Shown one piece after another: positions 53,305 to 62,180 of a stretch of DNA of 64,000 bases (its first letter is position 1; each line of letters opens with the position of its first letter). Location: the NCBI RefSeq assembly GCF_004331645.1, contig NZ_SJSK01000004.1, forward strand, positions 186,001 to 250,000, in the 5' to 3' direction. This DNA is from Pedobacter frigiditerrae (lineage in GTDB: Bacteria > Bacteroidota > Bacteroidia > Sphingobacteriales > Sphingobacteriaceae). The position numbers and the translations under genes are program-made. A model generated the notes under the pieces. The model saw only the letters and a program-made list of their open reading frames with translations, ran no database searches and was not told where the DNA came from.

Positions 53305-55584
53305 ATGGAAAATAACCCAAACGGCGACATCAGCAAATGCCCATTTCACAATGGTAGCATGAACAGCAATGCAATTAATGGCGGTACAAAAAACCGTGAT
53401 TGGTGGCCCAATAAATTAAATGTCCAAATCCTTCGTCAACACTCCTCTTTATCAAACCCAATGGGCGATGACTTTGACTATGCCGCAGCATTCAATAGCC
53501 TTGATTTAGAGGGTTTGAAAAAAGACCTAACTGCTTTAATGACAGATTCGCAAGATTGGTGGCCTGCAGATTTTGGCCATTATGGTGGTTTATTTATTCG
53601 CATGGCTTGGCATAGTGCTGGTACTTACCGTGTAGGCGATGGTAGAGGTGGTGCCGGACAAGGGCAACAACGTTTTGCCCCATTAAACAGTTGGCCAGAT
53701 AATGTGAGTTTAGATAAAGCTCGTCGTTTGCTTTGGCCTATTAAACAGAAATACGGAAATAAAATATCTTGGGCAGATTTAATGGTACTTACAGGCAACG
53801 TAGCCTTAGAATCAATGGGTTTTAAAACCTTTGGTTTTGCTGGTGGCCGTGCCGATGTTTGGGAAGCTAGTGAAGATATTTATTGGGGTTCTGAAACCAC
53901 TTGGCTAGGTAACGATGAACGCTATTCGAGGGGAAAAGAAGGTGTTGCAGCACACGGTGTTGTCTCATCTGATGAAAATGCGGATGGAAAAGAACACTCT
54001 CACGATTTAGAAAAACCGTTAGGCGCTGCGCATATGGGTTTAATTTATGTAAACCCAGAAGGACCAGATGGAAATCCAGACCCAATTGCTGCAGCAAGAG
54101 ACATTCGTGAAACTTTTGCCCGTATGGCAATGAATGATGAAGAAACAGTGGCCTTAATAGCAGGCGGACATACATTCGGAAAAACACATGGTGCAGCTTC
54201 TTCAGACCATGTAGGCAAAGAGCCAGAGGCTGGAAGCATGGAACAGCAAGGTTTTGGTTGGAGTAATAGTTTTGGTTCGGGAAAAGGACCTGATACCATT
54301 ACCAGTGGATTAGAAGTAACATGGACAACCACACCTACACAATGGAGTAATAACTTTTTCGAAAACCTTTTCGCCTTTGAATGGGAATTAACCAAAAGTC
54401 CTGCTGGCGCACACCAATGGGTGGCAAAAAATGCAGAAGCCATCATTCCAGATGCCTATGATGCTACTAAAAAACATAAACCAAGTATGCTTACTACCGA
54501 TTTATCTTTAAGATTAGATCCCGCATACGAAAAAATATCTAGACGTTTCTTAGAAAACCCTGATCAGTTTGCTGATGCTTTTGCTCGTGCTTGGTTTAAA
54601 TTAACACATAGAGACATGGGGCCAAGAGCACTTTACTTAGGTCCAGATGTGCCAGCAGAAGTATTATTATGGCAAGACCCTATCCCTGCAGTAGACCATC
54701 AATTAATTGATGATAAGGATATTGCAAGCTTAAAAGAAACGATTTTAGCAAGCGGCTTATCAGTTGCTCAATTGGTAGCTGCAGCCTGGGCCTCAGCTTC
54801 TACTTTTAGAGGTTCTGACAAACGTGGTGGTGCTAATGGTGCTCGCATCCGTTTAGCTCCTCAAAAATATTGGAAGGTAAACAGCTCAGCTTCGTTGGAT
54901 AAAGTATTAAGTGTTTTAGAACAGATTCAAAATGACTTTAACGGCGTGCAAACAGGTGGCAAAAAAGTTTCACTGGCAGATTTAATCGTCCTGGCGGGAT
55001 GTGCTGGAGTTGAAAAAGCAGCAAAAAATGCTGGTCACGATGTTAAGGTTCCTTTTACGGCTGGCCGTGCTGATGCCTCACAAGCAGAAACTGATGTAGA
55101 ATCTTTCAGCGCAATGGAGCCATTGGCAGATGGTTTTAGGAATTATCAAAAAGGTAACTCTAGCATTTCTACTGAAGCTTTATTAATTGATAAAGCACAA
55201 TTATTAACCTTAACTGCTCCAGAAATGGCAGTTTTAGTAGGTGGTTTACGTGTGTTAGACACTAATTTCGATGGATCTAAACATGGTGTCTTAACTGATA
55301 AAACAGCGGTGTTAACTAACGATTTCTTTGTGAATTTGCTAGATATGGAGACCGCGTGGAAATCTGTAGACCATTACCAACAATCTTTTGAGGGTAGAGA
55401 CAGAAACAGCGGTGAGCTAAAATGGACTGCAACTCGTGCCGATTTGGTATTTGGTTCTAATTCTGAATTAAGGGTAATTGCTGAGGTGTATGCGAGTAGC
55501 GATGCAAAAGACAAATTTGTAAAGGATTTTGTAGCTGCCTGGAATAAGGTAATGAACTTAGATCGTTTTGATTTAGCTAAATAA
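53305..55584 (+). CDS. katG: Catalase-peroxidase
   Basis: 759 aa. The distal active site R99-W102-H103 is in FIRMAWHSAGTYR. The Trp-Tyr-Met crosslink partners are W102, Y248 (MGLIYVNPEGP) and M274 (FARMAMND). The proximal heme ligand is H289 in GGHTFGKTHG. Two peroxidase-like halves follow, the second without heme, as is usual. The enzyme breaks down hydrogen peroxide and some organic peroxides in the cytoplasm. About 190 bp upstream carry a large palindrome that may be a peroxide-responsive operator. A hairpin terminator follows the stop. Confidence 0.98.
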   Translation: MENNPNGDISKCPFHNGSMNSNAINGGTKNRDWWPNKLNVQILRQHSSLSNPMGDDFDYAAAFNSLDLEGLKKDLTALMTDSQDWWPADFGHYGGLFIRMAWHSAGTYRVGDGRGGAGQGQQRFAPLNSWPDNVSLDKARRLLWPIKQKYGNKISWADLMVLTGNVALESMGFKTFGFAGGRADVWEASEDIYWGSETTWLGNDERYSRGKEGVAAHGVVSSDENADGKEHSHDLEKPLGAAHMGLIYVNPEGPDGNPDPIAAARDIRETFARMAMNDEETVALIAGGHTFGKTHGAASSDHVGKEPEAGSMEQQGFGWSNSFGSGKGPDTITSGLEVTWTTTPTQWSNNFFENLFAFEWELTKSPAGAHQWVAKNAEAIIPDAYDATKKHKPSMLTTDLSLRLDPAYEKISRRFLENPDQFADAFARAWFKLTHRDMGPRALYLGPDVPAEVLLWQDPIPAVDHQLIDDKDIASLKETILASGLSVAQLVAAAWASASTFRGSDKRGGANGARIRLAPQKYWKVNSSASLDKVLSVLEQIQNDFNGVQTGGKKVSLADLIVLAGCAGVEKAAKNAGHDVKVPFTAGRADASQAETDVESFSAMEPLADGFRNYQKGNSSISTEALLIDKAQLLTLTAPEMAVLVGGLRVLDTNFDGSKHGVLTDKTAVLTNDFFVNLLDMETAWKSVDHYQQSFEGRDRNSGELKWTATRADLVFGSNSELRVIAEVYASSDAKDKFVKDFVAAWNKVMNLDRFDLAK

Positions 55585-55597
55585 ATAAGCAATGTAT

Positions 55598-55630
55598 ACT
55601 TTGTCAATCTGTAAAAGATTGGCAAAGTTT
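55598..55630 (+). terminator. Intrinsic terminator after katG
   Basis: ACTTTGTCAATCT-gtaaa-AGATTGGCAAAGT followed by TTTC, arms of 13 bp with one mismatch, starting 13 nt after the stop. Confidence 0.8.
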
Positions 55631-55638
55631 TCTTCAAT

Positions 55639-55761
55639 ATGAAACCAGAGCAAAAAGAAAAACTAAAAATATGGGTTAAAAAGCTCGGCTTTTGGGGTTT
55701 TATGTTTTTCTTGGTTAAAGGTTTAGTTTGGTTGGCTATTGGCTATTTTATAGTGAAGTAG
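55639..55761 (+). CDS. 40-residue single-TM membrane peptide
   Basis: ATG at 55639, TAG at 55759-55761. The translation starts MKPEQKEKLKIWVKKLGFWG and continues FMFFLVKGLVWLAIGYFIVK: a basic amphipathic start and one TM helix of about 20 residues. I have a vague memory of similar tiny proteins in Bacteroidota but cannot name a family. It lies just after the katG terminator. Confidence 0.5.
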   Translation: MKPEQKEKLKIWVKKLGFWGFMFFLVKGLVWLAIGYFIVK

Positions 55762-55860
55762 GTTTGGCATGTTATAAGCTTTCCTATCTGCAACAATCCA
55801 TAAAATTTGAAATGCTATAAAATTTAGAATTATAGCTATAAACGGCCTCCAGCATCCACT

Positions 55861-56421
55861 TTAATTAGCTACTTCCCATTCAAAATCCAAATCAATTAGG
55901 CCATGTAATACGTTATCGATTTTAAACTCAGGATAACGTTGATATTTACCTTCCGCATAAACGCTACTGGTAAGGCTTATTTCTTGTAGTTTTAACGGCA
56001 ACCTGTCAAATGTTAAAACGTGGTAATAATACTGCCTTACGTTAATGGTTAAACAATAGGTTTTATTGGCTTTTACAGGGATTTGAAAATAACCAAAGTT
56101 GTATTTGCTCGGATTACCATTATTATAAGTGTAAGTGTCAATCAATTTTTTTTCATCGGCATCCCAAAGAGATAAACGCAAATTGCCTGTTTGAGGATTT
56201 TTGATACGAATACCTCTAATACGCCCATTTTTATGGGGTTTAAATTCAATGCCCAACTCAAAATTTGGCTCACCATCTTCAACTATTCTATACTGGGTTG
56301 GGTACTGATTAAATGATTTGGCAAAAATGCCTTCTTCACCATTATAGCTGATGCCATTTTTTAAAACGGTACAACCAAAAAACAAGCAGCTTGTAATTAA
56401 GGCTAAGCAAAATTTTCTCAC
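55861..56421 (-). CDS. Lipoprotein with beta-sandwich (DUF4082-like) domain
   Basis: A GTG at 56421 (reading VRKFCLALITSCLFFGC) is the likely start: the frame runs further upstream, but those residues overlap the neighbouring gene region and spoil the signal. About 186 aa with lipobox LFFGC. The body resembles DUF4082-type sandwiches (GRIRGIRIKNPQTGNLRLSL, WDADEKKLIDTYTY, FGYFQIPVKANKTYCLTINV). Last gene of the secreted-protein series. Function unknown. Confidence 0.65.
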   Translation of the reverse strand: MRKFCLALITSCLFFGCTVLKNGISYNGEEGIFAKSFNQYPTQYRIVEDGEPNFELGIEFKPHKNGRIRGIRIKNPQTGNLRLSLWDADEKKLIDTYTYNNGNPSKYNFGYFQIPVKANKTYCLTINVRQYYYHVLTFDRLPLKLQEISLTSSVYAEGKYQRYPEFKIDNVLHGLIDLDFEWEVAN

Positions 56422-56449
56422 TTTATGATATTTTAAATTTATTATAAAA

Positions 56450-56899
56450 TTATCCTCCCTCAGCGGCTCTCTTATTTCTTCTTTCTTCAGCAGCTCTTTC
56501 ACGAGCTAATCTTTGTCTTTCTTCTCGGGCTCGTTGTGCTGCTGCTTTTTGCGGGTCGTTTCTTTGTGTAGAGGAGTTGTTATTAGGTTGTCTTTCTGCA
56601 CGCATTGCTTCTAATCTTCTTTCTTTTGCCGCTTCCTGATCACGTTTTTTCTGTTCATTCTCGATATCACGTTGTTTGTTTGCTTGCTCTCTTTTTTCCT
56701 TCATTTTTCTCTCCTTTTCTCGTTTACACATCACGTAGTCCATAGTTTCCCGATTAACTTCAGCTGATGTTTGACCTTTTTTGTACTTAGGTAGCGGGCA
56801 AGGAGCATCGTCGCCCTGTTCGTTTGTTTTTTTTTGAGCCATAGTTGCTGTTGCCAATCCAATTAAAATTAGCAAAGCGGATGTTTTTAAAAGTTTCAT
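56450..56899 (-). CDS. Secreted charged helical protein
   Basis: 149 aa. Signal peptide (ALLILIGLATATMAQ). A short Cys-containing segment (DDAPCPLPKYKKGQTSAEV, then YVMCKREKERKMKEKREQ) leads into an almost purely Arg/Glu/Lys/Gln helix with RAREERQRLARERAAEERR near the end. It probably forms a long charged single helix or coiled coil in the periplasm or outside. No family recognised. It follows the CARDB-like gene by 36 bp. Confidence 0.75.
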   Translation of the reverse strand: MKLLKTSALLILIGLATATMAQKKTNEQGDDAPCPLPKYKKGQTSAEVNRETMDYVMCKREKERKMKEKREQANKQRDIENEQKKRDQEAAKERRLEAMRAERQPNNNSSTQRNDPQKAAAQRAREERQRLARERAAEERRNKRAAEGG

Positions 56900-56935
56900 T
56901 ATATGTAGATTTATAGGTTTACCAAAGAGAATTAT

Positions 56936-57487
56936 TTAGGGGATCATATTCATTGTTATCTCAGCAGAAGAATTATTGGTTTTTGATAGCTCATTCTGAC
57001 TGCCAACACCTGTAGGAACAATAACTAACCTCAATTTTATTTCTTTGCCGTAGGCATTTTCGGGTGTGTTTCTAAATATAAATACCTGCTTTACTAATTC
57101 ATCTTTTCCCATTGCTACGGCTGGTATTGGCACTTGTGCAGATTGTATGTGAATCATGGTTTCACGAATATCATAACCCACTCTATGTGCTGCTTTATAG
57201 CTATATTCTGCATATACCATACTTGGTTTGGCGTTTACCATTCCAATGTTTTTTACAATAAAATTGATGGACATTCTTACATCTTGTTTTGTTCCAGGAA
57301 CTTTTTCCACGCCAGAACCACCAGTTACAATTACAGGTATAAGATCGAAAGTTAAATCTGGCAAGGCTCTAGAAGCTGCAACATTAGGGTTAACAACTAC
57401 ATCAGTTTTTTTACCTTTTTGCGCATTTGCACTACATAACCCACTTATCAAAAGCGTAGTTATCATTAATAATTTTTTTATCATCAC
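56936..57487 (-). CDS. Secreted CARDB-like beta-sandwich protein
   Basis: 183 aa. Signal peptide (MITTLLISGLCSANAQ). One domain with LPDLTFDLIPVIVTG, MSINFIVKNIGMVNAKPSMV and VAMGKDELVKQVFIFR resembles CARDB or related Ig-like folds, which usually mediate adhesion or spacing. No catalytic motif. It lies between the ricin-like gene (3 bp) and the charged-helix gene (36 bp). The family call is by pattern only. Confidence 0.65.
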   Translation of the reverse strand: MMIKKLLMITTLLISGLCSANAQKGKKTDVVVNPNVAASRALPDLTFDLIPVIVTGGSGVEKVPGTKQDVRMSINFIVKNIGMVNAKPSMVYAEYSYKAAHRVGYDIRETMIHIQSAQVPIPAVAMGKDELVKQVFIFRNTPENAYGKEIKLRLVIVPTGVGSQNELSKTNNSSAEITMNMIP

Positions 57488-57490
57488 GTT

Positions 57491-59023
57491 TTATCTAATA
57501 ATTTGAAATGTTTTTGAACGGCTATCTCCTGTAAAATAATGGATTGGTGCAGCAACTTGATCCACTAAAACCCTGGTTTCGCCACCAATGGTTAGTGTAA
57601 TTTTAAGTTTGTCTAAATACCAGTTGTCGGCTCCAATACCACCGCCACCAGTATGCCTTAGCACAATATCTTCAATATCATCAAAATTAAAGGGTGCAGC
57701 AGTAATGGTTTTAATAGTAGTTTTTTCAGTAAAGTTGCGCCAGTTTCTGCCTGCGTTTATATTGTTTAGTGCAATATTTCTTACTGGTCTAATTTTTAAT
57801 CTAATCAATATATTTAGGTTGTCATTTCCTCCACGTAAATCATCTCCGCCAGTTAAAGTTTCTATTTTAACGATTGGATTTACAACTGCTGTTCTTGGTG
57901 TTGGCGTAGCAGGATTGCTTGCACTTATGCTCGATAAAACTCCTTTAAAAACTTGCCCTTCGCTTGAACCATCCCCACCTTCGTAAACGAATCTAAAAAG
58001 CGGTCTGGTAATACCTTCAGAACTTACAAAATCGTTAAATCGATGGGTTTTTAGCATGCCGTTTTCTTTTATTTTAGCAGTGGCTGATATTTTATTTACG
58101 TTCCAGTTATCTTTTTCGGCAATGTTGAATATGGTAGTGGTGGGTGTGCCACCATTTTTACGGTTTCTGTAAACATGTATTTCTCGAAGGTCATCAACAG
58201 TAATATCTGCAGGCAAAGGAACTGTTACTCTTTTTATAGAGTTATTTGGCCAATTTTGGTCTTTGTTCGAATTTAATAAAATCGCATCGGCTTTGTTTCT
58301 AATTAAAATTCTTATTTCTACATTTTCCTGAAAAGGTTTCATTTCCAGGTTATCGGCACCAGTTTTAAAATCGATATCAATTTTATTAGCTGAAGGTGGC
58401 GCTACAATAACCGGCTCACTGCGTAAAGTTCTATCTGCAACCATTGGTGTAGCCACAGGTGTTCTGCTTACCGTGCCAAGTGGTACAGGAGTAAACACCC
58501 AAATTATATTGGTGGTTTTGTCGTACTCAACAGGATTATAATCTCTATTTTTATAATCAAAAAGTACTGCTGTGCCACCAGTATTTACATCTCTAAATTG
58601 TGTGCCTAAAAAAACTTCATTTCTGCTGGTAAGCACCTTTGGCTGTATGGTATAATAAACATCCTTATCTGTTGTAATGTAAAACTGCTGAAATCTTTTA
58701 TTGGTACCGGCCATTAAGGGTTCTAGCTTCACTGCCGGACTTATGCCAGAAAGTGTACCTTGTAATTCGCTAAAAGTAAGGTACTTGTTGCTTTTAAGGT
58801 TTTTAATAGTGAAATATTTTGGCATTCCGGGTACGGCAATTACATCAAAAATTTGCTCGGTACAACTAAAATTCTCACAGCCATTTGCTAAAATTAAATT
58901 CCATGTTGCATTGAATTGCATAACCTTGCTATTTGCATCTAATTTAATGGTATAACGCCCTGGCCTAAGTTGTGCAAGTACAATTGTTGGGAAAAGTAGG
59001 AGAAGAAAAATGAGCTTTTTCAT
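57491..59023 (-). CDS. Secreted protein with ricin-like N-terminus and two related C-terminal beta-sandwich units
   Basis: 510 aa. Signal peptide (LIFLLLLFPTIVLAQ). The N-terminal part (20-180; LRPGRYTIKLDANSKVMQ, YFTIKNLKSNKYLTFSE) looks like a divergent ricin-type beta-trefoil. Two units follow (about 215-340 and 375-505) that both begin KTGADNLEM / LTGGDDLRGGNDN and share NAGRNWRNF- and DNWYLDKLKI-type strands, suggesting duplication. A role in carbohydrate or surface binding is inferred. No enzymatic motif. Confidence 0.65.
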   Translation of the reverse strand: MKKLIFLLLLFPTIVLAQLRPGRYTIKLDANSKVMQFNATWNLILANGCENFSCTEQIFDVIAVPGMPKYFTIKNLKSNKYLTFSELQGTLSGISPAVKLEPLMAGTNKRFQQFYITTDKDVYYTIQPKVLTSRNEVFLGTQFRDVNTGGTAVLFDYKNRDYNPVEYDKTTNIIWVFTPVPLGTVSRTPVATPMVADRTLRSEPVIVAPPSANKIDIDFKTGADNLEMKPFQENVEIRILIRNKADAILLNSNKDQNWPNNSIKRVTVPLPADITVDDLREIHVYRNRKNGGTPTTTIFNIAEKDNWNVNKISATAKIKENGMLKTHRFNDFVSSEGITRPLFRFVYEGGDGSSEGQVFKGVLSSISASNPATPTPRTAVVNPIVKIETLTGGDDLRGGNDNLNILIRLKIRPVRNIALNNINAGRNWRNFTEKTTIKTITAAPFNFDDIEDIVLRHTGGGGIGADNWYLDKLKITLTIGGETRVLVDQVAAPIHYFTGDSRSKTFQIIR

Positions 59024-59028
59024 AATGT

Positions 59029-60003
59029 TTATTTGCTAAAATGAATTCTAAAGTCTTTAATTATGCTATAAGCAACACCAGATGCGCTACCGTAATTATT
59101 ATCTGGATTGCCTTTTACAGTAAAAGGTTTTGATGAAAAATACATGCCTGCATTTTTGTAATTAATCAAGTCGGTATCAATAGCTAACATTTTTACATTA
59201 GATGAATAATCAGTCGCTAAATCGCTAGTCTTATGCCCAACGCTAATATTTGGCACCACTTCTACAAAAATATTTCCGTTTTGTAAAGCATAATTACTTA
59301 CCATAAATACAGCTTTTATAGCAGGTTTATTTGATGCTACTGTACTTGAAATAACCGGAACAGTTGCACCAGAATTAAAAATAAAATCTCTGATTTGATT
59401 TGCTTCGGCTCTTTCTAAACCAATTTTCGAGAACATAGTAGCTTGTGTTTTGTAATTGCTTAGCGCTGTTCCATTTTCGTTAACAATTGGGCAGGCTACA
59501 TAACTGCCATCGGCTAGTTTTTCTATTAGCCTAACTTTTACAGTACCAGCCATTTTTTTGCAATCGTTATTATGTATGGGTAAGGAGAAACCACTAAAGC
59601 TTATGTTTTGTGTATTTGCAGCTTTTATGGTGATAGATAAAATATTGCTTTTAAATACGTTACCAAAGGTTGGATAATCGCCAGTACAAATTAAAGTACG
59701 CTGAAATTCATCATCAAACTTGATATAAGCAACATGGCCTGGAGCAACTTTTAGAGATATATTGCGCTTATTGGTAAATGGGTATCTAAATGGGTCAACA
59801 ACGTTTGCGTATTTTGCTACCCGACCAGCAAAATTGGGTTGCTCGTAAATTTCCACTCTATCTATATGCGTAGTTGTGGGTAATTGTATGGCTTCAATTG
59901 GCAACGGATTTCTATCAATTGGAGTAACAACTCTAGGATTTATTTGTGCACTTACGCCTATACAAACTAGTATAAGGCAAAAAATGATTGATAATTTTTT
60001 CAT
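59029..60003 (-). CDS. Secreted protein with beta/gamma-crystallin-like N-terminal region
   Basis: 324 aa. Signal peptide (IIFCLILVCIGVSAQ). Residues about 48-100 (RVEIYEQPNFAGRVAKYANV, ISLKVAPGHVAYIKFDDEF) follow the Greek-key motif of beta/gamma-crystallins, which often bind calcium in bacteria. The rest is beta-rich without recognised family (VRLIEKLADGSYVACPIV). It lies 5 bp from the ricin-like gene and 17 bp from the OmpA gene in one apparent operon. Confidence 0.65.
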   Translation of the reverse strand: MKKLSIIFCLILVCIGVSAQINPRVVTPIDRNPLPIEAIQLPTTTHIDRVEIYEQPNFAGRVAKYANVVDPFRYPFTNKRNISLKVAPGHVAYIKFDDEFQRTLICTGDYPTFGNVFKSNILSITIKAANTQNISFSGFSLPIHNNDCKKMAGTVKVRLIEKLADGSYVACPIVNENGTALSNYKTQATMFSKIGLERAEANQIRDFIFNSGATVPVISSTVASNKPAIKAVFMVSNYALQNGNIFVEVVPNISVGHKTSDLATDYSSNVKMLAIDTDLINYKNAGMYFSSKPFTVKGNPDNNYGSASGVAYSIIKDFRIHFSK

Positions 60004-60020
60004 GGTATTTAGTTTTAGTA

Positions 60021-61334
60021 TTATTTAATTTTTACGAACTCAACCCTGCGGTTGTTTGCCTTATTAATTTCGCTGGTGTTTGGCATTGCAGGTATGCTCT
60101 CGCCTTTGCCATCTGTTTGCATACGGGTTGTAGCTATCCCAAAATCAGTGCTTAGCATCATTTTTAAAGCATCAGCACGTTGTTTTGAAAGTTTAAGGTT
60201 GTCTTTCTCATCGCCATCGCTATCGGTATGGCCAATTATTTTAATTTTAACGATAGGGTTCTCTTGTAAAATAACTGCGATGGATTTGATTAATCCTAAT
60301 GATTCAGGTTTGATATTTGCCGAGTTTACATCAAACAAAATACCCGATGAAACAAACTTGCCTTCGTTAATCAATTTGTTTCTGGTATCAGGATTGCCTA
60401 CTGCCAACCTTAAATTGTTGATGTAGTATTTGTCTTCCTCTTTCTTGAAATTTCCAGTTTGAAATAAGATGCTATTGTATTTTTTGCCATCAAAAAAGGC
60501 ATTGGGTAAATCCCATACTTTTTCTTGATTTAAATAAACACGTAAACGGTTTTTTTGTCGCCAAATACTAACGTGAACGGTTGGCTTAACATCGCTAATA
60601 AATTCATTTTGCATGGCTTTATTCTTATCGCCATAATTGCCATTTGTATACACCTGATAATTGGTGGTGCCTTTACTATTTGAGGTAGACACCGATTTAG
60701 GATGGATGCTTACTTCTATACCATTTCTACCTAATCGATTAAACTGTTTCCATTTCACGTAATCCGTATTTGGGTTTGCCAGTTCGGCAATAGAAAAACT
60801 GAATGGATTGCTATAAAAATTGAAGTTAGCGCTGCTGGTTACATCAAATTCTAAAGTAAAATTATCAGGCAGATTATTGATAAACTGGGGCATAAACACA
60901 CCGTTTTTACCTACATTAAACCAATGTTCGCCATTTAGCTCTACAATTTCACCACCGCTGTTGGTGCTCCATTTGGTCGGGAAATCGCCCAAATTATCTT
61001 GGCTAAAATTTTCTACCACTAAAATTTTATCGCCCTGCACAAAATCGAATTTCCTTAGAATATCAGAATTTTGTTGTGGTGCAGGGCTACTTTCTTCAGG
61101 CTGTTGTTCGGTTGTTCGGTTAGTTAATGTATCCGCCTTTGCGGCATTTTTAGCTTTTTTGCCTTTAAAAATACTACCAATTCCTTTTTCAATTTTATCG
61201 ATACCTGCATTTACACCTTTGTTTAAACTTTCGTTAACTCGGCCTTCTGCATTACGCTTAATTTCCTTTGTGTTAATTTGTGCCTGGGATACACTAGAAA
61301 TTAACATTAATAATATAAATAATTTAGTTGCCAT
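60021..61334 (-). CDS. OmpA-family protein with concanavalin-like middle domain
   Basis: 437 aa. Signal peptide (LFILLMLISSVSQAQ), a linker rich in Lys/Ala, then a jelly-roll domain (about 90-305) that resembles LamG/concanavalin-like folds (PDNFTLEFDVTSSANFNFYS, NRLRVYLNQEKVWDLPNAFF). The C-terminal OmpA domain (about 325-437) has FDVNSANIKPES, IIGHTDSDGDEKDNLKLSKQ, RADAL and NRRVEFVKI. The OmpA domain anchors the protein to peptidoglycan, and the middle domain probably binds glycan or protein. It is the likely anchor of the operon products. Confidence 0.9.
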   Translation of the reverse strand: MATKLFILLMLISSVSQAQINTKEIKRNAEGRVNESLNKGVNAGIDKIEKGIGSIFKGKKAKNAAKADTLTNRTTEQQPEESSPAPQQNSDILRKFDFVQGDKILVVENFSQDNLGDFPTKWSTNSGGEIVELNGEHWFNVGKNGVFMPQFINNLPDNFTLEFDVTSSANFNFYSNPFSFSIAELANPNTDYVKWKQFNRLGRNGIEVSIHPKSVSTSNSKGTTNYQVYTNGNYGDKNKAMQNEFISDVKPTVHVSIWRQKNRLRVYLNQEKVWDLPNAFFDGKKYNSILFQTGNFKKEEDKYYINNLRLAVGNPDTRNKLINEGKFVSSGILFDVNSANIKPESLGLIKSIAVILQENPIVKIKIIGHTDSDGDEKDNLKLSKQRADALKMMLSTDFGIATTRMQTDGKGESIPAMPNTSEINKANNRRVEFVKIK

Positions 61335-61353
61335 TATTAATTCAATTAAGGGG

Positions 61354-62094
61354 TTAGTTTACTATAATATTAAAAGTGCAAGGAGGACATTTTTTGTTCT
61401 TGCATAGAGGATTAATTACAAATCTATATTTGCCGGCAGTTGTAAATGGCGAGTTTACACCATCTATTTTAAAATTCAGAAAATTTTGGACTGTACCGGT
61501 ACCTAAATTGGTTAGCTTAGCATTTAATATAGCATCGCAATTACCATCGCATTTATAGCCACCTTTAAATGAAAAGGGCTGGTCTTTTTTAAGGTTGATG
61601 GTTGACCCACAAGCAATAAGTTTTGAAACATTGTCTATAGCTGCATAAATATTATCCCAACCTGCTTTGTTACAATTACAATCTGCAACTTCATCGCAGG
61701 TTACCCCAAAATAAAACTTTACACCTGGGCATTTTTTGCCTCCACAAACCGGGAAAATCTCTAAAATGTAATTTCCGCCAGTTTCAAATTCATATTGCAA
61801 AGGAAAGGTGAAATTAGAATAGGTTTTGATAATTGCACCAGCAGCGTTTTTCAACGTAGCATTAAGTTTAACTTCGCAAACCTGCCCCGTGTAGCTGCAT
61901 TTATAACCACCGTTTAAGGTAAACGGTGTTTTACATTTTACGCTAAACTGATGCCCATCTCTAACAGTTTGGTTAGTTTTCTGGTAAGAAAAAACAAAAG
62001 GATTAAAACCGTTAGGATTGCATTCGCATTTTTGTGCATTAGCGATATGGCTAATGGCAACAAGTAAGATTAGAAGAATTAATAGTTTTTTCAT
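61354..62094 (-). CDS. Secreted Cys-rich protein with two tandem repeats
   Basis: 246 aa. Signal peptide (LLILLILLVAISHIANAQ). Two homologous units of about 110 residues: one from CECNPNGFN through GGYKCSYTGQVCEVKLNATL to FPVCGGKKCPGVKFYFGV; the second from CNCNKAGWDNIY through GGYKCDGNCDAILNAKL to NPLCKNKKCPPCTFNIIV. The repeated Cys spacing (GGYKC...C and KKCP) points to disulfide-stabilised extracytoplasmic domains. No family recognised. Confidence 0.75.
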   Translation of the reverse strand: MKKLLILLILLVAISHIANAQKCECNPNGFNPFVFSYQKTNQTVRDGHQFSVKCKTPFTLNGGYKCSYTGQVCEVKLNATLKNAAGAIIKTYSNFTFPLQYEFETGGNYILEIFPVCGGKKCPGVKFYFGVTCDEVADCNCNKAGWDNIYAAIDNVSKLIACGSTINLKKDQPFSFKGGYKCDGNCDAILNAKLTNLGTGTVQNFLNFKIDGVNSPFTTAGKYRFVINPLCKNKKCPPCTFNIIVN

Positions 62095-62180
62095 AATATG
62101 ATGTTTAAGATGGATAGATAATGATTTAAAATTTTAATTACGCAAGGTGGGTAGTTGCTTTGTAGACTGTAGATAATCTA

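Noticed and set aside
53867..54446. Long open frames antisense to katG
   Set aside because: They lie wholly inside a strongly supported gene, have no ribosome binding site or domain sense, and reflect codon bias of the sense strand.
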